Shown here: positions 8,472-17,706 of the stretch, in pieces
Layout: the number at the start of each line of letters is the position of its first letter
How positions within the stretch are numbered: the first letter of the stretch is position 1
Assembly (NCBI RefSeq): GCF_017876755.1
Contig: NZ_JAGIOO010000001.1
Span: 1,798,001 to 1,862,000 of the forward strand
Direction of reading: 5' to 3'
Length of the DNA stretch: 64,000 bases
Origin: Crossiella equi
GTDB lineage: Bacteria; Actinomycetota; Actinomycetes; Mycobacteriales; Pseudonocardiaceae
Notes under the pieces: model-generated
The model's database searches: none
What the model was told of the DNA's origin: nothing
What the model saw: the letters and a program-made list of their open reading frames with translations, nothing else
Position numbers and translations under genes: made by a program

Positions 8472-9455
8472 TTATCGGGACTGCACGAACCGGACGACGC
8501 CGATGGTGGCCACGGCCAGGCCGGTGCACAGCAGCACGACCAGCAGGATCATCCCGCCGCCCCCGCTGTCGCTGGAGCTCGCGCTGGCGTTGGCCACGTC
8601 CCGCTGCTGCGGGGGCGGCGCGTCCTCCTCGGCGGGCGCCGGGGTGGTCGGCTTGGCGCGCACGGAGGGCTTGGGCTGGGCGGGTGCCCTGGTGGCCGGG
8701 GGCGGGGCGGCACCGGCGCCGGTGGAGGGCGCGGCCGAGGCCGGGGCGGGGTCGGGGGCCAGGGGCAGGTCCTGGAAGGTGACGAGCTTGGTGGACTCGA
8801 GCAGGGTCATGTGCCGCATCACCGCGTTGATGCCCTCCTGGGCGAACTCGCGCACCAGGGTGTTGCGGGTGCCGGAGCGCACGGCCGCGACGACGGTGAA
8901 CACCTTGCCGTGCGCGGCGCGCAGCCGGTCGGCGAAGAGCTGGTCGAACTCGGGTCCGGTGACCGCGCGCAGCTCGGCCATCCAGCCCTGCTGGTCGGCG
9001 TTGGCCTCGGCGGGCAGCTCCACGGCCAGCGTCTCGGCGACCTTCTTCACGCGCGTGTCCAGGACCTCGTGGTCCTTCATGATCAGCCGCCCGACCTCCT
9101 TCACCCGGGGCGCGGCGGCCCTGACCTGGGCCTCGTCCCCCATGGGCATCTCCCACAGCCCGGCCTGGCGGACCTTGACCAGCAGGTCGCGGTCGGCGGG
9201 GCCGAGCGGTCCCCACTCGGTCTGCTCCCAGCCGGGGCCGGAGGTCTCCTCATCGGGCGGGGTCACCGGGAAGGTGGGCGTGGGCGCCTTGGCGGGCGGC
9301 GGGGGCACCACCTTGCTCGCGGGCGGTGGCGGCGCCGCCCCGGTGGGTTCGTCGGCCAGCGCGATCCCGGCCGCGGAGCACGCCAGCGCCGTGGCGGCGA
9401 CGGCGAGCGCGCCCGCGCGCAGGACCCTGGTCCGGACGGGGTTTTCAGTAGCCAC
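8472..9455 (-). CDS. Secreted, membrane-anchored DUF4142 protein
   Basis: 327 aa. Starts at GTG 9455 behind GGAGGGAC, overlapping the upstream lipoprotein gene by 11 bp. It has an N-terminal signal peptide (ending near GIALADEP), a Pro-rich linker, a helical ferritin-like DUF4142 domain (about residues 80-235, with RLIMKDHEVLDTRVK), a second Pro/Ala-rich linker and a C-terminal membrane helix (GGGGMILLVVLLCTGLAVA) with a short basic tail. The domain therefore sits outside the cell, tethered at its C-terminus. DUF4142 has no firm function. The overlap shows joint translation with the lipoprotein. Confidence 0.82.
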   Translation of the reverse strand: MATENPVRTRVLRAGALAVAATALACSAAGIALADEPTGAAPPPPASKVVPPPPAKAPTPTFPVTPPDEETSGPGWEQTEWGPLGPADRDLLVKVRQAGLWEMPMGDEAQVRAAAPRVKEVGRLIMKDHEVLDTRVKKVAETLAVELPAEANADQQGWMAELRAVTGPEFDQLFADRLRAAHGKVFTVVAAVRSGTRNTLVREFAQEGINAVMRHMTLLESTKLVTFQDLPLAPDPAPASAAPSTGAGAAPPPATRAPAQPKPSVRAKPTTPAPAEEDAPPPQQRDVANASASSSDSGGGGMILLVVLLCTGLAVATIGVVRFVQSR

Positions 9456-9978
9456 TTGCGGTCCCTCCGTTCGCCGCCGCCTTCTTGCCCTCGGGTGTGG
9501 CCGCGTACCAGGTGCCGCCCTTGCCGTGCCCCTTGCTCTCCCCGGGCTTGGCGTCCTGGGCGAAGCGGTACAGCGGCCAGCCACCCACGGTGACCTGCAA
9601 CGTCCCGTCCGCGCGGGCCACCGTGCCGACGATCTCCGGCACGATGCCGTCGACCTGGAAGTTGCCGTCGGCGACCACGGGCGGCCACTGCTGGGCACAG
9701 GTGTTGTCGCAGTTGGACTTGGCGGGCTGGGCGGTGTCCTTGTCGAACCGGTAGAGCGTGTACCCCTCGTGGTCGGTGATGACGGAGCCGAGCCCCTGGA
9801 CGTCGCGGGCGTGCATCAAGGACATCTCGTGGCCGGTCTCGAATCGCTGCGCGGCCCCTCGGGAATCGATTCCACCACCGCCCTGCGCGGACGCGCCGCT
9901 GTCGCAGGCGGCGCACGACAAAGCGGCGACGAAGCCGATAACCACCACCCCTGGCACTCTTCTGCCGCTGATTTTCAT
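9445..9978 (-). CDS. Lipoprotein with PF03640-type secreted repeats
   Basis: 177 aa from ATG 9978. This start gives a clean lipoprotein signal, with basic MKISGRR, a hydrophobic stretch and the lipobox CAAC. A start 27 bp further upstream (10005) is possible but has no better ribosome site. The mature part contains two repeats of the family (GYTLYRFDKDT and GWPLYRFAQDA) with the first followed by a Cys pair in SNCDNTCAQQWPP, as in COG4315 proteins. These are exported proteins of unknown function, often encoded near redox genes or ECF sigma factors. It is divergent from the ECF sigma gene across a region carrying a CRP-like palindrome. Confidence 0.82.
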   Translation of the reverse strand: MKISGRRVPGVVVIGFVAALSCAACDSGASAQGGGGIDSRGAAQRFETGHEMSLMHARDVQGLGSVITDHEGYTLYRFDKDTAQPAKSNCDNTCAQQWPPVVADGNFQVDGIVPEIVGTVARADGTLQVTVGGWPLYRFAQDAKPGESKGHGKGGTWYAATPEGKKAAANGGTASGY

Positions 9979-10087
9979 CTCGGTCAACCCTTTCCCTGGG
10001 CACATCAGGCCAACGCCCAGGACTACGGATCTCCCGAGGAGGCGGTTCGAAGCGGCTTGGCGCCCAATTCGAGCATTACCGAAAGAA

Positions 10088-10103
10088 AGTGATCTGGGTC
10101 ACA
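10088..10103. promoter_or_regulatory. CRP/GlxR-like binding site
   Basis: AGTGA-TCTGGG-TCACA fits the CRP-family consensus TGTGA-N6-TCACA at nine of ten positions. It is 24 bp before ATG 10112 and 109 bp before the lipoprotein start, so it could act on either divergent gene. Basis: motif match only. Confidence 0.5.
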
Positions 10104-10111
10104 TACGAGGT

Positions 10112-10711
10112 ATGAAACTACTCTCGGTCATGCCCCGGGCACAGCACGATGACGCCATGTCACAGCATCTTCTCGCCCAACAACGCAGAGCCGTGAGCCC
10201 CGCGCCCCGGGGTGAAGAACTCGTGGAGTGGCTGGAGGTGAACTTCGGGCGCAGACTGCTGCGCTTCACCACCGCCCTCACCGGCGGCGACCGCCAGTGG
10301 GCGGAGGACGTGGTCCAGGAAACCTGGCTGCGGGCCTGGCGCAACGCGGCCAAACTGCGCCCGGAGTCCGACCAGGTCCTCCCGTGGCTGTTCACGGTTG
10401 CCCGCCGCATCGTGGTCGACGGCGTGCGCCAACGCCGGGCCAGGCCAACCGAGGTGGACCTGACCCAACTGGGCGAGGCCGTGGTGCGCGACGAGGCGGA
10501 CCACGTGGTCATCAGCATCACGGTGGCGGAGGCACTGAACCAGCTCAGTGCTGAGCACCGGGAGGCGATCCGGGAGACCTACCTGTTGGACCGCACGGTC
10601 AACGAGGCCGCGAAGGTGCTCGGGATCCCACCGGGGACGGTGAAGTCGCGGGTGTACTACGGGCTGAGGATGTTGAACAACCTGTTGCGGGAGCGCGGAG
10701 TCACCCGGTGA
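10112..10711 (+). CDS. ECF RNA polymerase sigma factor
   Basis: 199 aa from ATG 10112. In-frame ATGs at 10130 and 10157 are alternatives, and none has a strong ribosome site; CGAGG lies very close to the first. Region 2 reads RRLLRFTTALTGG...AEDVVQETWLRAWR and region 4 reads LSAEHREAIRETYLLDRTVNEAAKVLGIPPG, the SigK/SigL-like ECF pattern. No zinc-binding anti-sigma factor gene follows. The divergent lipoprotein and DUF4142 genes are the likely regulon by position, and one of these exported proteins could act in signalling, which is inference. Confidence 0.85.
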   Translation: MKLLSVMPRAQHDDAMSQHLLAQQRRAVSPAPRGEELVEWLEVNFGRRLLRFTTALTGGDRQWAEDVVQETWLRAWRNAAKLRPESDQVLPWLFTVARRIVVDGVRQRRARPTEVDLTQLGEAVVRDEADHVVISITVAEALNQLSAEHREAIRETYLLDRTVNEAAKVLGIPPGTVKSRVYYGLRMLNNLLRERGVTR

Positions 10712-10750
10712 GGCTGCTCGCCCCGAACGGTTTTCGGCCGCGGAGCAGCC
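10712..10750 (+). terminator. Hairpin after the sigma gene
   Basis: GGCTGCTC (10712-10719) pairs with GAGCAGCC (10743-10750), with further pairing CCGAA/TTCGG inside the loop. It starts immediately after the TGA stop. The rest of the gap to 10903 shows nothing recognisable. Confidence 0.55.
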
Positions 10751-10903
10751 GAACAGATGAGAGTGGAGGGATGCGGTGGGGCTGCTCCAGGGACCTGGCG
10801 ATGCCAGACCAGGTCCCCAGAACTCCCCGGCAACCCACTCCACCGGGGTCCTCTCGCCTGCTGCCCAGGCAAACCGGCTCAAGACCCCGGTGGCTGTGTT
10901 GCT

Positions 10904-12339
<1,436 letters not shown>

Positions 12340-12343
<4 letters not shown>

Positions 12344-13164
12344 CCCTTCACGGCGCCCTGCATGATGCCGCCCACGATGTGTCGGGCCAGCACCATGAAC
12401 AGGGCGATGACCGGCAGGACCCCCAGCGTGGCCCCGGTCAGCAGCAGCGAGTAGTCGGTGTAGTAGCCACTGGCCAGGGTGGCCACCGCGACCTGGACCG
12501 TCGGGCTGTCGGTCGGGTCGAGCACCACCAGCGGCCAGAAGAAGTCGTTCCAGGCCGTCATGAACGTGAGCATGCCCAGCACCGCGGCCTGCGGGCGGAT
12601 CGCGGGCAGCGCCACGGTGAAGAACGTGCGCAGCACCGAGCAGCCGTCCACCCGCGCGGCCTCGATCAGCTCGTAGGGCACGGTCTCCTCACAGGCCTGG
12701 CGCATCATGAACACGCCCAGCGCGCCCACCAGCGCGGGCAGGATCACCGCCTGGAGCGTGCCGTACCAGTCCAGCTCGGACATCAGCATGTACAGCGGGA
12801 TCACGCCCAGCTGCGTGGGCACCATCGCGGTGCCGACCACGACCAGGAACAGCGAGTCCCGGCCCCGGAAGCGCAGGCGCGCGAAGGCGAACCCGGCCAG
12901 CGAGGACAGCAACACGTTGGACACCGCGACCGTGCCCGCGATGATCAGCGAGTTCTGGATGGCCAGCCAGAAGTCGACGGTGTCGAAGACCCGCGCGATG
13001 TTGGCCCACAGGTTGCCGCCCGGCAGCAGGGGCGGGGTCGCCTCGCCCAGGGCCGAGTTGTCCCGCGAGGCCACCACGAAGGAGAAGTACAGCGGGAACA
13101 CCGAGGCGAGCAGGACCGCCGAGAGCATCCCGTAGACCAGGAAGCCGGGGCGTCGGTTGAGCAT
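12340..13164 (-). CDS. cebG: Sugar ABC transporter permease (MalG type)
   Basis: 274 aa with six predicted membrane segments and the EAA loop EAARVDGCSVLRTFFTVALP that contacts the ATPase. MalG-type members insert the transported sugar path together with a MalF-type partner, here the gene 4 bp upstream. It ends with GIMQGAVKG, the typical terminus of this family. No ATPase gene is in the operon, so a shared MsiK-like ATPase elsewhere in the genome is expected. Confidence 0.9.
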
Positions 13165-13168
13165 GGCA

Positions 13169-14134
13169 CTACCCCTTGGACGCGATGCGCCGCGTCAGCG
13201 TGAAGTTGAGCAGGGCGAAGACCAGCACGATCAGGAACAGCACCCAGGCGATGGCCGAGGCGTACCCGGCGTCGAAGACCCGGAAGCCCTTCTCGTACAG
13301 GTACATCGTCAGGGTCTGGAACTGCCGGTCGCTGCCGCCGGAGCCGGAGGTGCCCTTCGGGTCGAACAGGGCGGGCTCGGTGAACAGCTGCATGCCGGCG
13401 ATGGTGGAGACCACCACGGTGAACAGGATCGTGGGCCGGATGCTGGGCACGGTGATCGACCAGAACACCCGCCAGCGCGAGGCCCCGTCCACGAACGCCG
13501 CCTCGTACAGCTCGCGCGGCACCGACTGCATGGCCGCCAGGTACAGCAGGGCGTTGTAGCCGGTCCAGCGCCACATCACCATCACGCTGACCGCCAGGTG
13601 CGAGGACCAGGTGTCGGCCTGCCAGTTCACCCGGGGCAGGCCCACCATCTCCAGCAGCCAGTTCACGATGCCGAAGTCGCGGCCGAAGATCTGGGTGAAG
13701 ACCAGCGCGACCGCGACCACCGACACGACGTTGGGCAGCAGCAGGCCCGCCCGCCAGAACGTGCTGCCGCGCACACCACGGTCCAGCAGCGCGGCGATGC
13801 CCAGGGCGGCGAGCAGCTGCGGCACCGTCGAGACGATGAACAGGCTGACCGTGTTGCCCAGCGCGTTGTAGAAGTTCGGGTCACCGAACAGCTCGTAGTA
13901 GTTCGCCAGGCCCACCCAGCCCTGGTTGCCGTCGACCGTCTGCCAGTCGTGCAGCGACACCCAGGCGGTGTACAGCAGCGGGAAGAGCCCGAACGCGCCG
14001 AAGATCAGGAAGAACGGCGTGACGAACAGGTACGGCGTGAGCTTGGTGTCCAGACGGGCCAGCGGCCACCGCCGCTCGCGCGACGGTGGCTGCCGGTCGG
14101 CCTTGGCGGGCCGGTCCGTGACGGGAGCCGCCAT
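13169..14134 (-). CDS. cebF: Sugar ABC transporter permease (MalF type)
   Basis: 321 aa. A polar N-terminus (about 30 residues) is followed by six membrane helices. The EAA-type loop is YEAAFVDGASRWRVFWSITV. It is separated by 4 bp from both the downstream permease and the upstream binding protein. By gene order and the divergent CebR-like regulator, it is the cellobiose importer subunit. Confidence 0.9.
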   Translation of the reverse strand: MAAPVTDRPAKADRQPPSRERRWPLARLDTKLTPYLFVTPFFLIFGAFGLFPLLYTAWVSLHDWQTVDGNQGWVGLANYYELFGDPNFYNALGNTVSLFIVSTVPQLLAALGIAALLDRGVRGSTFWRAGLLLPNVVSVVAVALVFTQIFGRDFGIVNWLLEMVGLPRVNWQADTWSSHLAVSVMVMWRWTGYNALLYLAAMQSVPRELYEAAFVDGASRWRVFWSITVPSIRPTILFTVVVSTIAGMQLFTEPALFDPKGTSGSGGSDRQFQTLTMYLYEKGFRVFDAGYASAIAWVLFLIVLVFALLNFTLTRRIASKG

Positions 14135-14138
14135 GGAA

Positions 14139-15413
14139 CTACTTCACCTCGTTGCGGGACTGGCTGACCGCCTCGTCGAAGGCCACCGCGGGCGAGGACT
14201 TGCCCTGCTCGATGCGGGCCAGCGCGTCGTTGAAGCGCGGGCGGACCTTGGAGTCCTTGGTACCGCGGTAGTTCGGCTGCAGGCCGTCCGCGGAGGCCGC
14301 GTAGATCTGGCCGACCGGGGCGTTGTTGAAGAAGGCGTTGGTCTTGTTCAGGACCTCGGGGTCCTTGTAGACCTCGGGCTGGCTCGGCAGGTTGCCGGTC
14401 TCGGCGAAGATGCGCTTCTGCTGGGCCGGGGCGGTGAGGTACTTGGCGACCTCGTAGGCCTCCTTGGTGTTCTTGCCCTGCTTCGGCACGGTCAGGAACG
14501 ACCCGCCCCAGTTGCCACCGCCACCCGGGATCGCCGCGACGTCCCACTTGCCCGCCGCGCCCTCACCGGAACCGTCCTTGATCTGGGCCAGGGCCCAGGC
14601 CGCGCAGGTCTCGGTGGCGAACTTGCCCTGCTTCAGGCCGACCGTCCACTCCGGGGTGAACGGCTTGGTGCCGCTGGTCTGGCCCTTGGCGCCCAGCTCA
14701 CCGGCCAGCATGAAGGCTTCCTTCACCTTCGGGTTGGTGTCGCCGATGAAACCGTCGTTGGACTTGGCGAAGTAGCCCTCGCCCGCCTGGTTGATCATCG
14801 ACATGTAGATGTTCTCGGCCGAGCCCGCGAACTTGATGTCGGCCTTGCGCTCCTTGAAGCGGTCGGCGACCTTGGCGTAGTCCGCCCAGGTCGGCCACAG
14901 CTTGCTGACTTCCTCGCGGTCGGTCGGCAGCCCGGCCTCGGCGAAGTAGTCCTTGCGGTAGCACATCGCGAGGCTGCCCATGTCGGTGCCCAGGCCCATC
15001 ACGAAGTCATCGCTGTCCACGATGCCCTGCTGCCACTTCCAGGGCACCCACTGGCTCTTCAGGTCCTTGGCGCCCAGCTCGGCCAGGTTGACGAACTTGT
15101 CCTTCGAGGTCCGGAACTGGGGCATCCAGCCCTCCTCGATGGCCACGATGTCCGCCGCGCCGCGACCGCCCGCCAGCTGGGTGGCCAGCTGCTGGTGGTG
15201 GGCGTCGAACTCGAGCTTGCGCGCCTCCAGCTTGATGTTGGGGTGCGCCTTCTCGTAGTCGGCGAACAGCTCTTCGTAGCCGAAGTCGCTGAACGTGGCG
15301 ACCACGATCCTGGTTTTGCCGTCGTCGGCGGCCCCGCCACAGGCAGAGATCCCGGTGGCAAGGACGGCGGCAGCCGCGAGCGCCACCGCCCGGCGCGTCG
15401 CGTGGTTGGTCAT
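14139..15413 (-). CDS. cebE: Cellobiose-type ABC transporter substrate-binding lipoprotein
   Basis: 424 aa from ATG 15413, which has GAGGAGG 5 nt upstream; the longer upstream frame lacks this. The lipoprotein signal has basic TRR, an Ala-rich core and the lipobox ISAC near residue 22. The mature protein is a family-1 solute-binding protein, with TFSDFGYEELFADYEKAHPN at the front and DIVAIEEGWMPQF in the middle, both characteristic of CebE-like proteins. It is anchored outside the membrane and feeds CebF/CebG. It is first in its operon and shares a 275-bp control region with the LacI regulator. Confidence 0.92.
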   Translation of the reverse strand: MTNHATRRAVALAAAAVLATGISACGGAADDGKTRIVVATFSDFGYEELFADYEKAHPNIKLEARKLEFDAHHQQLATQLAGGRGAADIVAIEEGWMPQFRTSKDKFVNLAELGAKDLKSQWVPWKWQQGIVDSDDFVMGLGTDMGSLAMCYRKDYFAEAGLPTDREEVSKLWPTWADYAKVADRFKERKADIKFAGSAENIYMSMINQAGEGYFAKSNDGFIGDTNPKVKEAFMLAGELGAKGQTSGTKPFTPEWTVGLKQGKFATETCAAWALAQIKDGSGEGAAGKWDVAAIPGGGGNWGGSFLTVPKQGKNTKEAYEVAKYLTAPAQQKRIFAETGNLPSQPEVYKDPEVLNKTNAFFNNAPVGQIYAASADGLQPNYRGTKDSKVRPRFNDALARIEQGKSSPAVAFDEAVSQSRNEVK

Positions 15414-15474
15414 GGGTCCTCCTCGACCGCTGTGTCGAGCTCGCTGTCGGCACACCCGCTGTCGGCAACAATGG

Positions 15475-15490
15475 GTGAGAGCGCTCCCAC
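15475..15490. promoter_or_regulatory. CebR-like operator 1
   Basis: GTGAGAGCGCTCCCAC, a 16-bp palindrome with a single mismatched pair. It agrees with the CebR box TGGGAGCGCTCCCA at 13 of 14 positions. It is 62 bp upstream of the cebE-like start, so a bound repressor would block that promoter. Confidence 0.75.
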
Positions 15491-15601
15491 TTTTGAGTGC
15501 CCGGCGTCACATGTCAAGTCACGATTTGCGTGACACCAACCCGCCGGGTTTGTCCGGTTGACCCCCCGAAGGGTTGATCCGGGCGTCCGGGCGGGCAACT
15601 C

Positions 15602-15617
15602 GTGAGAGCGCTTCCTT
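15602..15617. promoter_or_regulatory. CebR-like operator 2
   Basis: GTGAGAGCGCTTCCTT repeats the left half and core of operator 1 (GTGAGAGCGCT) with a weaker right half. It is 72 bp before the regulator gene and suggests autoregulation or looping with operator 1, 127 bp away. Confidence 0.6.
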
Positions 15618-15688
15618 GCAGGTAGTGACCGAGCACCGCACAGTAGAGTTGGCAGTACCCGGTCACGTTCGATGGGGATGGAGCAGGC

Positions 15689-16708
15689 GTGGCAGAACGT
15701 TCCAGACCGACCCTGGAGGATGTCGCGGCACACGCGGGCATCTCCCGGGCCACGGTGTCGCGGGTGGTCAACGGCGCCTCGCGGGTCAGCGCGCGCACCC
15801 GGGAGGCCGTGCAGCGCGCGGTGGCCGAGCTGGGCTACCGCCCGAACCTCGCGGCCCGCTCGCTGGTCACCCGGCGCACCGGCACGCTGGCCGTGGTGCT
15901 GAGCGAGCCGGGCGAAAAACTGTTCGAGGACCCGTTCTTCGCCGCGGTGATCCGCGCCGCGCACCATGAGCTGTCCACTGTGGACGCCCAGATGGCGTTG
16001 CTGATCGCGCGCTCCCCGGAGGAGTCCGAGCGGGTGCTGCGCTTCCTGGCCTCCGGTCACACCGACGGCGCGCTGGTGTTCACCCCGCGCCAGGGCGATC
16101 CCCTGGCCGAGAAGGTGCGCACGCTGGGCATCCCGGTGGTCTTCGGCGGCAGGCCGTGGCGCGGCACCCGGGGCCTGGACGTGGTCACCGTGGACAACGA
16201 GGGCGGCGCGCGGGCGGCCACCGAGCTGCTGCGCTCCCTGGGCCGCCGCCGGGTGGTCACCGTCTCCGGCCCGCTGGACCAGGCCGCGGCGGTGGACCGC
16301 CTGACCGGCTGGCGCCGGGCCCAGGACCTGGACAAGGCCACCGCGGCCCTGCTCTCGGAGTCCGCGGAGTTCAACCTGGAGGGCGGTGAGCGCGCGATGA
16401 CCGAGCTGCTGCGCCGGGTGCCGGACCTGGACGGCGTCTTCGCGGCCAGCGACCTGATGGCCCTGGGCGCGCTGCGGGCGCTGCGCGCGGCCGGACGGCG
16501 GGTACCGGAGGACGTGGCCGTGGTGGGCTTCGACGACCTGCCCGCGGTGGCCCAGCACTCCGATCCGGCGCTGACCACGGTCCGCCAGAACCCGGGCGCG
16601 CAGGTGCGGGCGATGGTGGAGATCCTGCGGGACCGCCTGGGCGGCCGGGAACCGGGGCGGCGCGACCCGATGCTGCCGGTGGAGCTCATCCGCCGGGAGT
16701 CCGCTTAG
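15689..16708 (+). CDS. cebR: LacI-family repressor, CebR-like
   Basis: 339 aa from GTG 15689. The N-terminal LacI helix-turn-helix and hinge are clear (TLEDVAAHAGISRATVSRVV, then RPNLAARSL), followed by a periplasmic-binding-like effector domain (TDGALVFTP, VVTVDNEGGARAATELL, VVGFDDLPAVAQHSDP, LTTVRQ). Members of this type release DNA when cellobiose or related sugars bind. It is divergent from the cebEFG-bglC-like operon, with two matching operators between. The segment STVD contains one of the iterated GTCCACTGTGGAC palindromes (15973-15985). Confidence 0.9.
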   Translation: MAERSRPTLEDVAAHAGISRATVSRVVNGASRVSARTREAVQRAVAELGYRPNLAARSLVTRRTGTLAVVLSEPGEKLFEDPFFAAVIRAAHHELSTVDAQMALLIARSPEESERVLRFLASGHTDGALVFTPRQGDPLAEKVRTLGIPVVFGGRPWRGTRGLDVVTVDNEGGARAATELLRSLGRRRVVTVSGPLDQAAAVDRLTGWRRAQDLDKATAALLSESAEFNLEGGERAMTELLRRVPDLDGVFAASDLMALGALRALRAAGRRVPEDVAVVGFDDLPAVAQHSDPALTTVRQNPGAQVRAMVEILRDRLGGREPGRRDPMLPVELIRRESA

Positions 16709-16719
16709 GACGGACGCGG

Positions 16720-17658
16720 CTAGCGCCACCGCGCCAGCACCGCCCTCGCGAACCCGGGCACCGCCACCGCCAGCCGCCGCGCCGTCGGCACCACGACCCG
16801 GCCTTCCAGCACCCGGTAGTCCGCGGCCTCGATGCCGTCCAGGATGCCCTGGTACAGCCGGAAGGCGGTGGCCACGCACGGCCGGGAAACCGGTGCCAGC
16901 ATGGCGATCCCGGGTTCGGCACGCCGGTAGGTGGCCCGGGTGCGCGAGACGAGGTGGGCCAGCGCGGCACGCACCGCCCGGTCGGTCTGGCCGCGGGCCC
17001 GGCAGGCCGCCAGCCGGGCCCGGTCCACGCCGAAGGCGGCCAGCTCGTCCAGCGGCAGGTACACCCGGCCGCGGTCCAGGTCCTCGCCGACGTCGCGCAG
17101 GAAGTTGGTGAGCTGGAAGGCCTCGCCCAGCGCGGCGGCGTACGGCTCGGCGCTCGCGCGGTCGGTGGTGGTGCCGAGCACGGGCAGCACCTGCAGGCCG
17201 ATCACCTCGGCTGAGCCGCGCACGTACCGGGCCAGCTCGGCGAAGGTCCGGTACTCGGTGACCTCGGTGTCCATCCGCATCGAGGTGAGGAAGTCGGCGA
17301 AGTAGGTGTGGTCGATGTCGTAGCGGGCGACCGTGTCCACCACCGCGGCCAGCACCGGGTGCCTGCTGTGCCCCTCGGCGAACCCCGCGGCCAGGTCCGC
17401 GGCCAGCTCGTCCAGGCGGGCCCGGCGCTGCGCCGGGCCGCGGCCGTCGGCCTGGTCGTCGACGATCTCGTCGGCCCACCGCGCGAAGCCGTACAGCGCG
17501 TGCACCGCGGGCCGCTGGGCGGGCGCGAGCAAACGCGTGGCCAGGAAGTAGGTGCGGCCGTGCCGGGCGTTGAGCTCCCGGCAGCGCCGGTAGGCCGCGC
17601 GCAGGGACGCGTCGCGCACACCGGCGGCGTCGAGCTCGGTCGTCGTCAGCGGGGACAC
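16720..17658 (-). CDS. crtB: Phytoene/squalene synthase family protein, probable phytoene synthase
   Basis: 312 aa from GTG 17658; a start 36 bp further upstream (17694) is also open. Both Asp-rich substrate-Mg2+ motifs of head-to-head prenyl synthases are present: DEIVDD after LYGFARWA (about residues 60-65) and DVGED after [16 protein letters not shown] and the GLQVLPVLG block fit CrtB, which joins two geranylgeranyl diphosphates to phytoene. No crtE, crtI or other carotenoid gene is next to it, so its product and partners are uncertain; a squalene-type HpnC/D role is less likely from the sequence. It is convergent with the LacI gene, with only 11 bp between. Confidence 0.8.
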   Translation of the reverse strand: MSPLTTTELDAAGVRDASLRAAYRRCRELNARHGRTYFLATRLLAPAQRPAVHALYGFARWADEIVDDQADGRGPAQRRARLDELAADLAAGFAEGHSRHPVLAAVVDTVARYDIDHTYFADFLTSMRMDTEVTEYRTFAELARYVRGSAEVIGLQVLPVLGTTTDRASAEPYAAALGEAFQLTNFLRDVGEDLDRGRVYLPLDELAAFGVDRARLAACRARGQTDRAVRAALAHLVSRTRATYRRAEPGIAMLAPVSRPCVATAFRLYQGILDGIEAADYRVLEGRVVVPTARRLAVAVPGFARAVLARWR

Positions 17659-17706
17659 CCCGCAGAGTCTGTCGAACCCGCCCCGACACCGCACGCCGGG
17701 GCCGGG

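Noticed and set aside
8359-10092. Plus-strand frame of 577 codons opposite the DUF4142 and lipoprotein genes
   Set aside because: The minus-strand genes have signal peptides, a lipobox and overlapping starts and stops. The plus frame is low-complexity Ser/Ala/Gly.
16720-17658. A carotenoid cluster
   Set aside because: Only one carotenoid-type gene is present; idi at 44.3 kb is 27 kb away and no crtE, crtI or crtY is visible.
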